From Paractinoplanes deccanensis (GTDB lineage Bacteria > Actinomycetota > Actinomycetes > Mycobacteriales > Micromonosporaceae): a DNA stretch of 64,000 bases. Shown here in pieces: positions 54,777 through 63,162 of the stretch; the first letter of the stretch is position 1, and each line of letters begins with the position of its first letter. The notes under the pieces are model-generated. The model was not told where the DNA came from, made no database searches, and saw nothing but the letters and a program-made list of their open reading frames with translations. Location: positions 1 to 64,000 of the forward strand of contig NZ_BOMI01000070.1 in assembly GCF_016862115.1 (NCBI RefSeq). The letters are read 5' to 3'. Made by a program: the position numbers and the translations under genes.

Positions 54777-55655
54777 ATGGGCGAGACGGCGGGCCTGCGC
54801 GCCCTTCCCCGCCCCGTGGCCGTGGCGGTGGGCGGCGGCGGGGTGCTGGGTGCGGCGCACGCGGGCGTGGGCTACGCGCTGGAGCAGCGCGGATTCGTTC
54901 CCGACCTGATCGTCGGGACGTCCGTGGGCGCGCTCACCGGGGCGATCGCGGCCGCCCACCCGGACAGCGCCGCGCCGTGGCTCGAGGACGTGTGGACCCG
55001 GCTGCGCCGCCGCGACGTCTTCCCGATCGGCTACCCGTCCTCGCGGGCCGGGATCTGCGCCGACCGCGGCCTGCGCCGGCTGATCGGCCGGGCCGGGCTG
55101 CCGCCGGTGATCGAGGAGCTGCCGATCCCGTTCACCGCGGTCGCCATGGATCTGGTCACCGGCGACGAGGTGCTGCTCGACCGCGGCGACCTGGAGTCCG
55201 CCCTGGTGGCGAGCGCGGCCATCCCGGGCGTGTTCCCGCCGGTGACCCGCGGCGGGCGCACGCTCGTCGACGGCGGTGTCATCGCGTACGTGCCGGTGCG
55301 CGCCGCCCTGCGTGCCGGCGCCGCCAGCGTGGTGGTGCTGTCGATCGGCCCGGAGAGCGGCCCGTCGCCGTCGGCGGGCCCGGCGCCGCGCGCGACCGCG
55401 GTCGCCGCCCGGGCCGGGGTGCTGCTGTTCCGCCACCAGATCGAGCGTGATCTGCGCGAGGTGGCGCGGCACGTGCCGACCGTCGTGCTGCCGACCGGCA
55501 TCGAGCAGTGGCCGCCGCCGTGGGACTTCGGCCACGCCCGGCGGCTGATCCGGACCGCGTCCGCCACGGCCGGCCGGTTCCTCGACGAGCTGCGCGTCGA
55601 CGGGCCCGGCCTCTACCGGGGCGCCGCCCGCGAGCTGACGCGAGCCGGGCGATGA
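54777..55655 (+). CDS. Patatin-like phospholipase
   Basis: 292 residues from ATG 54777 (GGAAAGAGG upstream). The oxyanion loop GGGGVLGAAHAG, nucleophile elbow VGTSVGAL (catalytic Ser) and Asp of VDGGVIAYVPV form the Ser-Asp dyad of patatin/RssA-type acyl hydrolases. No signal peptide is seen. The stop overlaps the glycosyltransferase start (ATGA). It would hydrolyse acyl lipids; the specific lipid is unknown. Confidence 0.9.
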   Translation: MGETAGLRALPRPVAVAVGGGGVLGAAHAGVGYALEQRGFVPDLIVGTSVGALTGAIAAAHPDSAAPWLEDVWTRLRRRDVFPIGYPSSRAGICADRGLRRLIGRAGLPPVIEELPIPFTAVAMDLVTGDEVLLDRGDLESALVASAAIPGVFPPVTRGGRTLVDGGVIAYVPVRAALRAGAASVVVLSIGPESGPSPSAGPAPRATAVAARAGVLLFRHQIERDLREVARHVPTVVLPTGIEQWPPPWDFGHARRLIRTASATAGRFLDELRVDGPGLYRGAARELTRAGR

Positions 55656-56860
55656 GCACCGTCGCGTTCCTCAACATCGGCATGCACGGGCGCGTCAACC
55701 CGACCCTGCCGATCGTGGCGGAGCTGGTCCGCCGCGGACACACGGTCAGCTACCACACCTGGCCCACGTTCCGCGCCGAGATCGAGGCCGCCGGCGCGGT
55801 CACCCACCTCTACCCGGGCGAGGACCGGACGATCCCCGACCCGCCGACCCCGGCCGGGCTGGTGGCGTCGCTGGCCCGCACCGCCGTACGGGTGCTGCCC
55901 GCCGTCCTCGCCGACCTGCGCCGGATGCGGCCCGGCCTGATCGTGCACGACTCCGCCTGCCCGTGGGGAGCGATCGCCGCCCGCGAGCTCGGCGTGCCGG
56001 CCGCGTCCTCGTTCACCACCTTCGCCTTCACCCGGCAGGCGCCCAGCCCCACCCGCGGCTCGTGGGAGCTGCTGTCCTCGGCGGCCGGCCGCCCCGGCCT
56101 GTTCGCCGGCTACCTGCGGTCGCGCCTCGAGCTGCGCCGCCGCTATCGGCCCGGTGGGCTGCCGCCGGTCGACCTCGGCAACATCCGCCAGTCGCTCAAC
56201 CTGGTCTTCACCTCGCGCGAGTTCCAGATCGGCGCCGACGAGCTGGACGACACGTACCGCTTCGTCGGCCCCAGCATCGGCGCGCGCCCGCCCGACCCGT
56301 CGTTCCCGCTCGCCGAGCTGCGAGATCCTGTGCTGTACGCGTCGCTCGGCACCGTCTTCAGCTCCGGCCCGGCTCCGCTGCGCGCCTTCGCCGCCGCGCT
56401 CGCTCCGCTCGGCGGCACCGTGGTCGTGGCCACCGGGCAGACCGACCCGGCCGCCCTCGGCCCGCTGCCGGCCACCGTGATCGCCCGGCGCTCCGTGCCG
56501 CAACCCGAGATCCTGGCCCGGGCCGCGCTCTTCCTCACCCACGGCGGCATGAACAGCGTCAACGAGGCGCTGCACGCCGGGGTGCCGATGCTGGTCGTCC
56601 CGCAGGGCGCCGACCAGCCGCTGGTGGCGTCGCGCGTCGTGGCACTCGGCGCCGGCCTGTCGATCGGCGCGCAGGACGTCACCGAGCAGGCCGTACGCGC
56701 CCAGGCCCGGCGGTTGCTCGACGAGCCCGGCTTCCGCGCCGCCGCGGGCACCATGCGCACCGCCCAGCGCGACGCGGGCGGCTACCGGCGGGCCGCCGAC
56801 GAGCTCGAACGCTACGCGGGCAGCCGGCCCGCCTCCGCCGACGCGCCCCGGCAGGGCTGA
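55652..56860 (+). CDS. UGT/MGT-type glycosyltransferase (GT1)
   Basis: 402 residues. N-terminal acceptor domain with MSTVAFLNIGMHGRVNPTLPIVAELVRRGHTVSY (catalytic His in GMHGR). C-terminal donor domain with VLYASLGTVFSS and the GT1 signature FLTHGGMNSVNEALHAGVPMLVVPQGADQ, resembling macrolide glycosyltransferases and YjiC. It transfers a sugar from an NDP-sugar to a small or lipid acceptor. Coupled to the patatin gene on the left; three bases separate it from the membrane protein gene. Confidence 0.92.
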   Translation: MSTVAFLNIGMHGRVNPTLPIVAELVRRGHTVSYHTWPTFRAEIEAAGAVTHLYPGEDRTIPDPPTPAGLVASLARTAVRVLPAVLADLRRMRPGLIVHDSACPWGAIAARELGVPAASSFTTFAFTRQAPSPTRGSWELLSSAAGRPGLFAGYLRSRLELRRRYRPGGLPPVDLGNIRQSLNLVFTSREFQIGADELDDTYRFVGPSIGARPPDPSFPLAELRDPVLYASLGTVFSSGPAPLRAFAAALAPLGGTVVVATGQTDPAALGPLPATVIARRSVPQPEILARAALFLTHGGMNSVNEALHAGVPMLVVPQGADQPLVASRVVALGAGLSIGAQDVTEQAVRAQARRLLDEPGFRAAAGTMRTAQRDAGGYRRAADELERYAGSRPASADAPRQG

Positions 56861-56863
56861 GCG

Positions 56864-57346
56864 GTGACCCCCGCGGTCGCCGTCCTGCTGCTGCTCGCCG
56901 GGCTGTCCGAGGCCGTCGGCCGGCTGCTGCCCGTGGTGGCCCGCCGCTCCGGTGCGTCCCGGCACGCGGCGGCCGGGCTGGTGCTGTTCGGCGCGGTCGT
57001 CGACGCGGCGGTCTTCGCGCTGTGGCCGCTGACCGCGTGGACCGTGGCCGAGTTGGTGCTGCCGGACACCACGCCCCAGCTCTCCTGGACCCCCGGCTTG
57101 CTCGCACCGCTGCTGCTCGCCGCGGTCCTCGCGTTCCCGCTGCTCGGCCCGTTCCTGCACCTGCTGCTCCTGGCCGCGGCCGGTGCCGGCCTCGCGGACG
57201 CGCTCGCCGCGTCGACCGGCACCGGATGGTGGGCCGCTGCCGGTTGCGTGGCCGTCGCCGGCGCCGGGCTGGGCCTCGCCGTCGAAGCGGTGCGCCGCCT
57301 CGTCGCCCTCCTCACCAAGATCCGAGAACCGGAGCTCGAGACATGA
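56864..57346 (+). CDS. Small multi-pass membrane protein
   Basis: 160 residues with four to five hydrophobic segments (VAVLLLLAGLSEAVG, GLVLFGAVVDAAVFALWPL, LLAPLLLAAVLAFPLLGPFLHLLLLAAA, WWAAAGCVAVAGAGLGLAVEAV) and a basic C-terminal end. No known family. GTG start three bases after the glycosyltransferase stop; the stop overlaps the next ATG (ATGA), so it is a coupled operon member. Confidence 0.75.
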   Translation: MTPAVAVLLLLAGLSEAVGRLLPVVARRSGASRHAAAGLVLFGAVVDAAVFALWPLTAWTVAELVLPDTTPQLSWTPGLLAPLLLAAVLAFPLLGPFLHLLLLAAAGAGLADALAASTGTGWWAAAGCVAVAGAGLGLAVEAVRRLVALLTKIREPELET

Positions 57347-58275
57347 CCGACCTGCTGTTCGTGCTGCTGCTCGCCGGGCTCGGCCCGGTCCTGCTCGCCG
57401 AGGCGCTGCTCGCCCGCTACGAGCTGCTCGCGTACGCCGCGCGCTGGCGCACCCCGGCGACGCAGCTGCCGGCCGGCATGCCGTACGCCCGGGGAGCGGA
57501 ACCGGGCCGCCCGCCGGACGCCTACCTGGTCTACCTGGACGGCATCGGCAAGCGCCGCTTCCGCGACACCCGCGACGGAGGCCGGCTCGTCCAGGCGGTG
57601 ATCGACGGCGCGCCGGAGCTGCGCGTGCTGGGCCAGGTGCTGCCGTACTCGCCGCTGGCGGACCCGCTCGCCGACCGCCGGGTGTGGACGTGGCTGCGCC
57701 ACCGCATCGGGCTGCTGCTGTTCCTGCACAACGTCATGCAGATCTTCATCGCCGCCGACCGGCGCTACCGGCCCCTGTACAACCGTGCGGTCGGCTCGCA
57801 GATCGCCGGCCAGCTGCGGCTCGCCGGCTACGAGCCGGGCAGCGGCATCCCGGTGGTCCTGCTCGGCTACAGCGGCGGCGCGCAACTCGCCCTGGGCGCG
57901 GTGGAGGGACTGTGGACGCGGCTCCGGGCACCCCTCTGGGTGATCATGCTCGGCGGCTTCCACAACGGCGCGAACGACCTCACCCACGCCGAGCACATCG
58001 ACCGGCTCACCAGCGACGCCGACTGGATCGAGCGGGCCGGCGCCCGGGTGTTCCCGCAGCGGTGGCGGCCGGTGCGGTGGAGCGGCTGGAACAGGGCGGT
58101 CCGCGACGGCAAGGTGGACGTGCACGGGCTGGACCCGGCCACCCATGTGGGGCCGCTCAGCTACATCAGCCCCGACGCTCAGCTGCCGGACGGGCGGACC
58201 CACCTGGCCCGCACCGCCGCCACCGTCATCGACATTGTCCGCGCCCGCCGCGCCGTTTCCCGCGCCCTCGAGTGA
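57343..58275 (+). CDS. Alpha/beta-hydrolase-like membrane-anchored protein
   Basis: 310 residues. An N-terminal membrane helix (LLFVLLLAGLGPVLLAEALLA) is followed by a hydrolase-like domain: AYLVYLDGIGKRRF near 60-75 and the nucleophile elbow VVLLGYSGGAQLAL (Gly-Tyr-Ser-Gly-Gly) near 168-182. A late His (DPATHVGPLSYI) could complete a triad. It resembles uncharacterised alpha/beta-hydrolases acting at membranes. Last gene of the patatin operon, ending three bases from a convergent gene. Confidence 0.75.
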   Translation: MTDLLFVLLLAGLGPVLLAEALLARYELLAYAARWRTPATQLPAGMPYARGAEPGRPPDAYLVYLDGIGKRRFRDTRDGGRLVQAVIDGAPELRVLGQVLPYSPLADPLADRRVWTWLRHRIGLLLFLHNVMQIFIAADRRYRPLYNRAVGSQIAGQLRLAGYEPGSGIPVVLLGYSGGAQLALGAVEGLWTRLRAPLWVIMLGGFHNGANDLTHAEHIDRLTSDADWIERAGARVFPQRWRPVRWSGWNRAVRDGKVDVHGLDPATHVGPLSYISPDAQLPDGRTHLARTAATVIDIVRARRAVSRALE

Positions 58276-58278
58276 CCT

Positions 58279-59634
58279 TCACGGGCCGCTCAGCGACTGG
58301 GCGTTGCCGGCGCCGAAGTAGTGGATGGCGTGGCCCTGGCGCCGGTGCACGAGGCGGGCGATCGCGTCCTTGTCCGCGGGCGAGGCCGGGATCATCAGGG
58401 CCGCCTCGCCGTTGCGCAGCCCCTCGTCGTACAGGTTCAGCACCGCGTCGTCGTACCCCCAGTTCTGGAAGAACCGGACGAACCGGGAATGCAGGCCGTG
58501 CCGCGAGCCGTCGCTGTCGAGGATGCGGACGCCTTCCGGCCCGTGCAGCACCACGACGCGCGCCACGTCCACGCCGGCCGCACGCAGGTCGTCGAGCAGG
58601 CCGGCCAGGCGCTCCCGGTCGGGGACGAGACCGGAGACGGCGTCCACGGGCCGGTCGATGAACTCGTCGACGTTCTCCACGGGCCCCTCTTGCCTCGGTG
58701 GCCCGTCCCGCTTTGTCGGGTCGTCCTGCTTTGCCGGGTCGCCCTGGTTTGTCGGGTCGCCCTGCTCTGCCGGATCGTTCCGCTTTGCTGGGCCGTCCTG
58801 TGCTGGGGCGGCCCGCACGACCGCGACCGGGCAGGCGGCGTGGTGCAGCAGCGCCTGGCTGACCGAGCCCAGCACCAGGCCCTTGAACGTGTCCCGGCCG
58901 CGCGCGCCGACCACCACCAGCTGCGCCGTCCGCGATCGTTCCACCAGGACCTGCCGCGGATTGCCGTGGACCACGTCGGGCCGCACCGCGACGTCCGGAT
59001 ACCGCTCCCGCCACCCGGCCAGCGATTCGCTGAGCAGACGCCGCGCCGCCTCCTCGGAGTCCTTCCACACGAGCACCGGCACCAGGTCGGCACCCCGATA
59101 CGAGCACTCCTCGAACGCCGCCCCCACCGCGAGCAGCGACGTCTCCGACCCGTCGACCCCCACCACGACCGGCCCGCCCACCGGCTCGCCGCCCCGCACC
59201 ACCAGCACCGGGCAGTGCCCGTGCGCCGCCGTGTGCACCGCGACCGACCCGACGATCAGCCCGCTGACGCCGCCCAGCCCCCGATCACCGAGCACCAGCA
59301 CCCGCGCGTCCCGCGACTCGGCGAGCAGCACCGGCGTTGCGGACCCTTCCACCAGCGCCGTGGTGACGGCCACGTCCGGCGCCACCTTCACCGCCTCGGC
59401 CGCCGCCTCCGCGAGGAAGTCCTCCGCCTGATGCCGCAGCCCGGTGCCGGGCATGTCCTCGGCCACGGGCCCCACGTCGACATGCAGGGACGGCCAGATG
59501 AACGCGTGCACGACACGCAACGGCGCTTTGCGGTCCCGGGCCTGACCCGCCGCCACCCGCACGGCCGCGAGAGCCTGCTCGGACCCGTCGACGCCCACGA
59601 CGACGGGTGCGCCGGACCGCTCGTTCTCCACCAT
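58279..59634 (-). CDS. Tandem universal stress protein fused to a C-terminal domain
   Basis: 451 residues from ATG 59634 (AGGAGG six bases upstream). Two UspA domains each carry the ATP motif G-x2-G-x9-G-S: GDRGLGGVSGLIVGS and GARGRDTFKGLVLGS. A repetitive linker (about 283-318) with five GDPxxQ/DDPxxR-like units connects to a third domain of 133 residues (VENVDEFIDRPVDAVSGLVP, NWGYDDAVLNLYDEGLRNGEAAL, GHAIHYFGAGNAQSLSG), which looks like a stand-alone stress-protein domain. Such a fusion is unusual. Confidence 0.88.
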   Translation of the reverse strand: MVENERSGAPVVVGVDGSEQALAAVRVAAGQARDRKAPLRVVHAFIWPSLHVDVGPVAEDMPGTGLRHQAEDFLAEAAAEAVKVAPDVAVTTALVEGSATPVLLAESRDARVLVLGDRGLGGVSGLIVGSVAVHTAAHGHCPVLVVRGGEPVGGPVVVGVDGSETSLLAVGAAFEECSYRGADLVPVLVWKDSEEAARRLLSESLAGWRERYPDVAVRPDVVHGNPRQVLVERSRTAQLVVVGARGRDTFKGLVLGSVSQALLHHAACPVAVVRAAPAQDGPAKRNDPAEQGDPTNQGDPAKQDDPTKRDGPPRQEGPVENVDEFIDRPVDAVSGLVPDRERLAGLLDDLRAAGVDVARVVVLHGPEGVRILDSDGSRHGLHSRFVRFFQNWGYDDAVLNLYDEGLRNGEAALMIPASPADKDAIARLVHRRQGHAIHYFGAGNAQSLSGP

Positions 59635-60086
59635 GGCGTGCCTCCTCATGCCGGGCTGCGCGGCGGCAGCTTCAGTGGGAGGACCGCCCGGCGCCCCGAT
59701 TTCGTGACACCAACGGCGGCCCAGAGTCACCGATCGAGCGCGCGACACCGGCCGCGGCGGCGGGTCCTTCGGCCGCCGGCTCCGGCGAAGCCGTAAGCGG
59801 CCTGGCGTCGCCTGCAGGGCGCCGAACTCGCTCCGCCCGTGCGGCGTCGGCGCCGGTTCCTGTGACAACGCGCATGGCCGTGTGTGGCCCGAGTTTCGGG
59901 CGGCTCCGCGCCTGGTCCTCTGTGGCCGGAGGTTCGGAGGTTGCCTGCCTGGCTGTCTCACCGGAGGTTTGGGTAACTCCGGCCTGCGCCCCGGAGGTGC
60001 GTGGGGTGTGTGACACTCGCGCCGGTCTGTCCGCGGAGTGCCGCGTGCCGGTTTCCGCGCGGCCGCGCCGTGGCGTGTGCTGAGCG
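59635..60086. other. Non-coding stretch with CCGGAGGT repeats
   Basis: 452 bases without a supported gene; open frames on both strands are Arg/Pro/Ala-rich and start poorly. The sequence contains repeated CCGGAGGT or close variants (about 59928, 59960 and 59992), spaced about 32 bases. The minus-strand promoter of the stress-protein gene should lie near its left end. Confidence 0.5.
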
Positions 60087-61421
60087 TCAGGCGCCCGGCT
60101 TGACCAGGCCCGTCTCGTAGGCGAGGACGACCGCCTGGGTGCGGTCGCGCAGGCGCAGCTTGGTGAGGACGTGGCCGACGTGGGTCTTGATGGTGGTCTC
60201 GCTGACCCGCAGCGCGGCGGCGATCTCGGCGTTGGAGTGGCCGCGCGCGACGTGGACCAGCACTTCGCGTTCCCGTTCGGTAAGCGCGTCGAGCTTGCCG
60301 GACGTGGTCGTCTCGGGCGCCGGCAGCGCGTCGGCCACCCGCGCCAGGATCCGCGCCAGCACCGGCGGCGTGATCACTGCACCGCCCGCCGCGACCGCCC
60401 GCACCGCCGCCACCAGCTCGGCGACCGGCACGTCCTTGCGCAGGAACCCCGTCGCCCCGGCGGCAACCGCGGCGAGCACGTCCTCGTCGGTGTCGTGCGT
60501 GGTCATCACCAGTACCCGCACCGGCAGCCCCGCCTCCGACACGGCCCGCGTGACCCCGAGCCCGTCCACCCGTGGCAGCACCAGATCCGTGATCAGCACA
60601 TCCGGCAGCAGCCGCCGAGCCAGATCGATCGCCTCAACGCCGTCGCCGGCCTCCCCGACAACCACGATCTCCGCGGCGGCCGTCTGATCCCCGGCGCCCG
60701 CATCGACTTCCGCGCCGAGGACGGGCGTGGAGGGGGAAGGAGGCACGGCCGCGGAAGGCGTGGTGGTGCGGGAAGTGGAAGCGGCGGGGGAAGGCGTGGT
60801 GGTGCGGGAAGTGGAAGCGGCGGGGGAAGGCGAGGTGGTGCCGGAAGCGGTCGCGGAGGGGGTGGTGGTGCCGGAAGTGGAAGCGGTCGCGGAGGGGGTG
60901 GTGGTGCCGGAAGTGGAAGCGGTCGCGGAGGGCGCGGTGGTGCCGGAAGCGGAAGGGGCCGGGGAGGGCGCGGTGGTGCGGGAAGAGGAAGCGGCCCCGG
61001 AGGGCGAGGCGGTTGGGGAGATCGGTGTGGTGGGGGAGGGCGGAGCGGCGTACGAGATCGGTGTGGCGGCGGAAGACGGGGTGGTCGAGGAAGGCGGGGT
61101 GGAAGGGGAGGCCAGCGTGACCGCCGGGGGCGGGCTGGCAGGGGACGGCGGTGTGGTCGCCGAGATTGCTGTGGAGTGGGGCGTCGTTCCGGCGCTGGAG
61201 GCGGCAGCTGCGCCGGAGCCTTGCGCGGCGCCCGAGCCGAGGTGGGCGCCGCCGTGCCGGGGCTCGGCGTTTCGGCCAGGCTTGTCGTCCGGCTCGGTTG
61301 CCGGCGTAGGGGCCGACGCGGGGCGGGCGGGCGTGGCTGCCGTCAGGACTGCTCGCAGGCCGGAGCGCTGCATCGGGGCGGCGTCGGCCAGCAGGACGCG
61401 CAGCGGGCGTGGCGAGGTCAC
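60087..61421 (-). CDS. NarL-type response regulator with a 220-residue receiver insertion
   Basis: 444 residues from GTG 61421. Receiver beta1-alpha1 (PLRVLLADAAPMQRSGLRAVLTAA, 6-29) is followed by about 220 Thr/Ser/Pro/Ala-rich residues. The receiver then resumes exactly at beta2 (EIVVVGEAGDGVEAIDLARR, from 251), with phosphoacceptor D279 in LITDLVLPRVDG and K329. A LuxR domain ends the protein. The usual second Asp of the acidic pocket is Ala14 (ADAAP instead of ADDxP). The insert is encoded by 36-bp tandem repeats. Confidence 0.88.
   Translation of the reverse strand: MTSPRPLRVLLADAAPMQRSGLRAVLTAATPARPASAPTPATEPDDKPGRNAEPRHGGAHLGSGAAQGSGAAAASSAGTTPHSTAISATTPPSPASPPPAVTLASPSTPPSSTTPSSAATPISYAAPPSPTTPISPTASPSGAASSSRTTAPSPAPSASGTTAPSATASTSGTTTPSATASTSGTTTPSATASGTTSPSPAASTSRTTTPSPAASTSRTTTPSAAVPPSPSTPVLGAEVDAGAGDQTAAAEIVVVGEAGDGVEAIDLARRLLPDVLITDLVLPRVDGLGVTRAVSEAGLPVRVLVMTTHDTDEDVLAAVAAGATGFLRKDVPVAELVAAVRAVAAGGAVITPPVLARILARVADALPAPETTTSGKLDALTEREREVLVHVARGHSNAEIAAALRVSETTIKTHVGHVLTKLRLRDRTQAVVLAYETGLVKPGA
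60757..60929. repeat. 36-bp coding repeats in the response regulator
   Basis: Two near-identical 36-bp units at 60757-60792 and 60793-60828, and two more at 60858-60893 and 60894-60929, encode SATASTSGTTTP- and SPAASTSRTTTP-like 12-residue repeats on the minus strand. 36 is a multiple of three, so the frame is kept. Looser copies continue to about 61010. Confidence 0.85.
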
Positions 61422-61455
61422 CGGTGGGCCCGGACGACGGCGGCGTGCATGGCGG

Positions 61456-62046
61456 TCACCCTAGGCGATCGGCGTGCCAGCGGGCGATGGGCCACCAGTG
61501 GCGCTCGCCCAGCAGGTCGGCGCCGTCGGCGAGGCCGATCCACGTGCCGGCGCTGTCGGCGGGACGCAGCTGGGGGTCGCGCGGCGTGAAGACCGGCACG
61601 TGCGCCAGTGGGACCGGCAGGCGGTAGCTCGCGTCCGGAACCGGCACGATGTTGCGCACGAACCCGATGCACCGAGTCGCGACGCCACCCGCCGGCGGGA
61701 AGGGCCGCCGCGCCCGCTCGCCGGCGACGTCCAGGTCGCCGGAGTAGGCGCCGGCCTCCCGGTCGGGCGTGGGTGCCGCGCGCGTCGTGGGGGCGTGGAG
61801 GTACCGCGCGGTCAGGTGGGACACGCCCTCCGACGGTGTCCGGCCGTCGAGGAACTGGGTGGGGATGTCGAAGCCCTTCGGCGTGCGGACGCAGAAGAGC
61901 TTGCCGTCGCGGAACAGGGCCAGCCGGACGATGACGGTGGGCTCGGGGACATCGAGGTCGTGGCCGGCCCAGACCTCGGCACGGCTGCCGGTGGGCAGCC
62001 AGGGGGCGCCGGGGACCGAGTGGGCCAGGGCCGGGGAGTCGATCAC
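61456..62046 (-). CDS. Nudix-like protein lacking a clear Nudix box
   Basis: 196 residues from GTG 62046. The beta strand TVIVRLALFRDGKLFCVRTPKGFDIPTQFL resembles a Nudix N-terminus, with WWPIARWHADRLG at the end, but the canonical G-x5-E-x7-RE-x2-EE-x-G box is absent; only SEGVSHLTARYL stands in its place. It may be a degenerate Nudix fold or a different family. It lies 22 bases downstream of the RecB-like gene and 34 bases upstream of the split response regulator. Confidence 0.55.
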   Translation of the reverse strand: MIDSPALAHSVPGAPWLPTGSRAEVWAGHDLDVPEPTVIVRLALFRDGKLFCVRTPKGFDIPTQFLDGRTPSEGVSHLTARYLHAPTTRAAPTPDREAGAYSGDLDVAGERARRPFPPAGGVATRCIGFVRNIVPVPDASYRLPVPLAHVPVFTPRDPQLRPADSAGTWIGLADGADLLGERHWWPIARWHADRLG

Positions 62047-62068
62047 GCGGTCATGATGGCACCTCTGG

Positions 62069-63085
62069 TCACGCCAGGCGGTCGTCGTCGGCGGGGGCCG
62101 AGTCGGCCGCCGGGTCGGTGGTGGTGGGGTAGGGCGGCGGGGTGCCGCCGAACTCGGGGCACAGGGCCTGGTGGCTGCACCAGCCGCAGAGGCGGCTGGG
62201 CTTGGGGCGGAAGTCCTGGTCGCGCTTGGCGCGCTCGATGGCGGCGGACAGGGCGACCAGGGTGCGCTCGAAGCGCTCGAGCTCCTCGGCGTCGGGGCTG
62301 TAGTCGAGGGCCTCGGCGTCCTTGAGGTAGAGCAGGCGCAGCACCCGGGGCACCACGCCGTGGGTGCGCCACAGCACCAGGGCGTAGAACTTCAGCTGGA
62401 ACAGGGCGCGGCCCTCGAACGCCTCGCGCGGGGCGCCGCCGGTCTTGTAGTCGACGACGCGCAGGTCGCCGGCGGGGGAGATGTCGAGGCGGTCGATGTA
62501 GCCGCGGATCAGCAGCTCGTCGTCGATCAGCGTGGAGACCAGGCTCTCGCGCTCGGCCGGCTCGAGCCGGCGCGGGTCCTCGACCGCGAAGTAGCCCGGC
62601 AGCAGGGCCCGCGCGCTGTCGAGGAAGGCGCTCAGCCGGGTGGCCTCGTCGGGCTCGGGCACGTCGGCCAGGGCCGCCTGGCCGGGGATCACGGGCAGGC
62701 CCGACGCGTCGGCCTCGGCGGCGACGGCGGCGGGGTCGGTCACGCCGCGGCGGGCCGGTGCGGCGGCCAGGATCTCGGCGACGCCGGGCTCCTCGGTGAG
62801 GATGCGCTGCCAGGCGGGCTCGACCAGGGCGGCCGCGGCCTCGGGGGTGCGCTCGGCGGCGGGCAGGTCGAAAAGGGTCTCGAGCACCGCGTGCACGAGG
62901 GTGCCGCGCACCTGGTCGGCGGAGGGCTGCTCGGGCAGCTTGTCGATGGTGCGGAAGCGGAACAGCAGAGGGCACGTCTTGAAGTCGGCCGCGCGTGACG
63001 GCGACAGCGAGGGCCCGGCCGGCCGGTCGGCGGGATCCCGGCGGGGGGAGCCGGGCGGGGGAGGGGAGACCGTGGGTGCCGTCAT
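62069..63085 (-). CDS. RecB-family exonuclease (PD-(D/E)XK, Fe-S type)
   Basis: 338 residues from ATG 63085. Nuclease core: GTLVHAVLE (His), LIDDELLIRGYIDRLDI (Asp) and LRVVDYKTGG (Asp-x-Lys). Four Cys fit a Cas4/AddB-type [4Fe-4S] cluster: C38 in KTCPLLFRF and three in CGWCSHQALCPEF near 310. The family is present beside the proteasome locus in many actinobacteria, and its substrate is unproven. It is divergent from the M50 protease gene. Confidence 0.9.
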   Translation of the reverse strand: MTAPTVSPPPPGSPRRDPADRPAGPSLSPSRAADFKTCPLLFRFRTIDKLPEQPSADQVRGTLVHAVLETLFDLPAAERTPEAAAALVEPAWQRILTEEPGVAEILAAAPARRGVTDPAAVAAEADASGLPVIPGQAALADVPEPDEATRLSAFLDSARALLPGYFAVEDPRRLEPAERESLVSTLIDDELLIRGYIDRLDISPAGDLRVVDYKTGGAPREAFEGRALFQLKFYALVLWRTHGVVPRVLRLLYLKDAEALDYSPDAEELERFERTLVALSAAIERAKRDQDFRPKPSRLCGWCSHQALCPEFGGTPPPYPTTTDPAADSAPADDDRLA

Positions 63086-63162
63086 GTCCAAGAGGCTAGG
63101 GCAGGGGTACGACGAAAAAGCCGTTGGCCGCCCCGCGCCGCGGACTCCGTAGCATCGACGGC

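Noticed and set aside
59607..60083. 158-aa and 114-aa frames on either strand between the stress protein and the response regulator
   Set aside because: No ribosome site, biased composition and no recognisable motif; kept as non-coding.
60727..61464. 245-aa plus-strand frame rich in Val/Glu/Gly
   Set aside because: It is the complement of the repeat-encoded insert of the response regulator; composition is purely repeat-driven and it has no domain.
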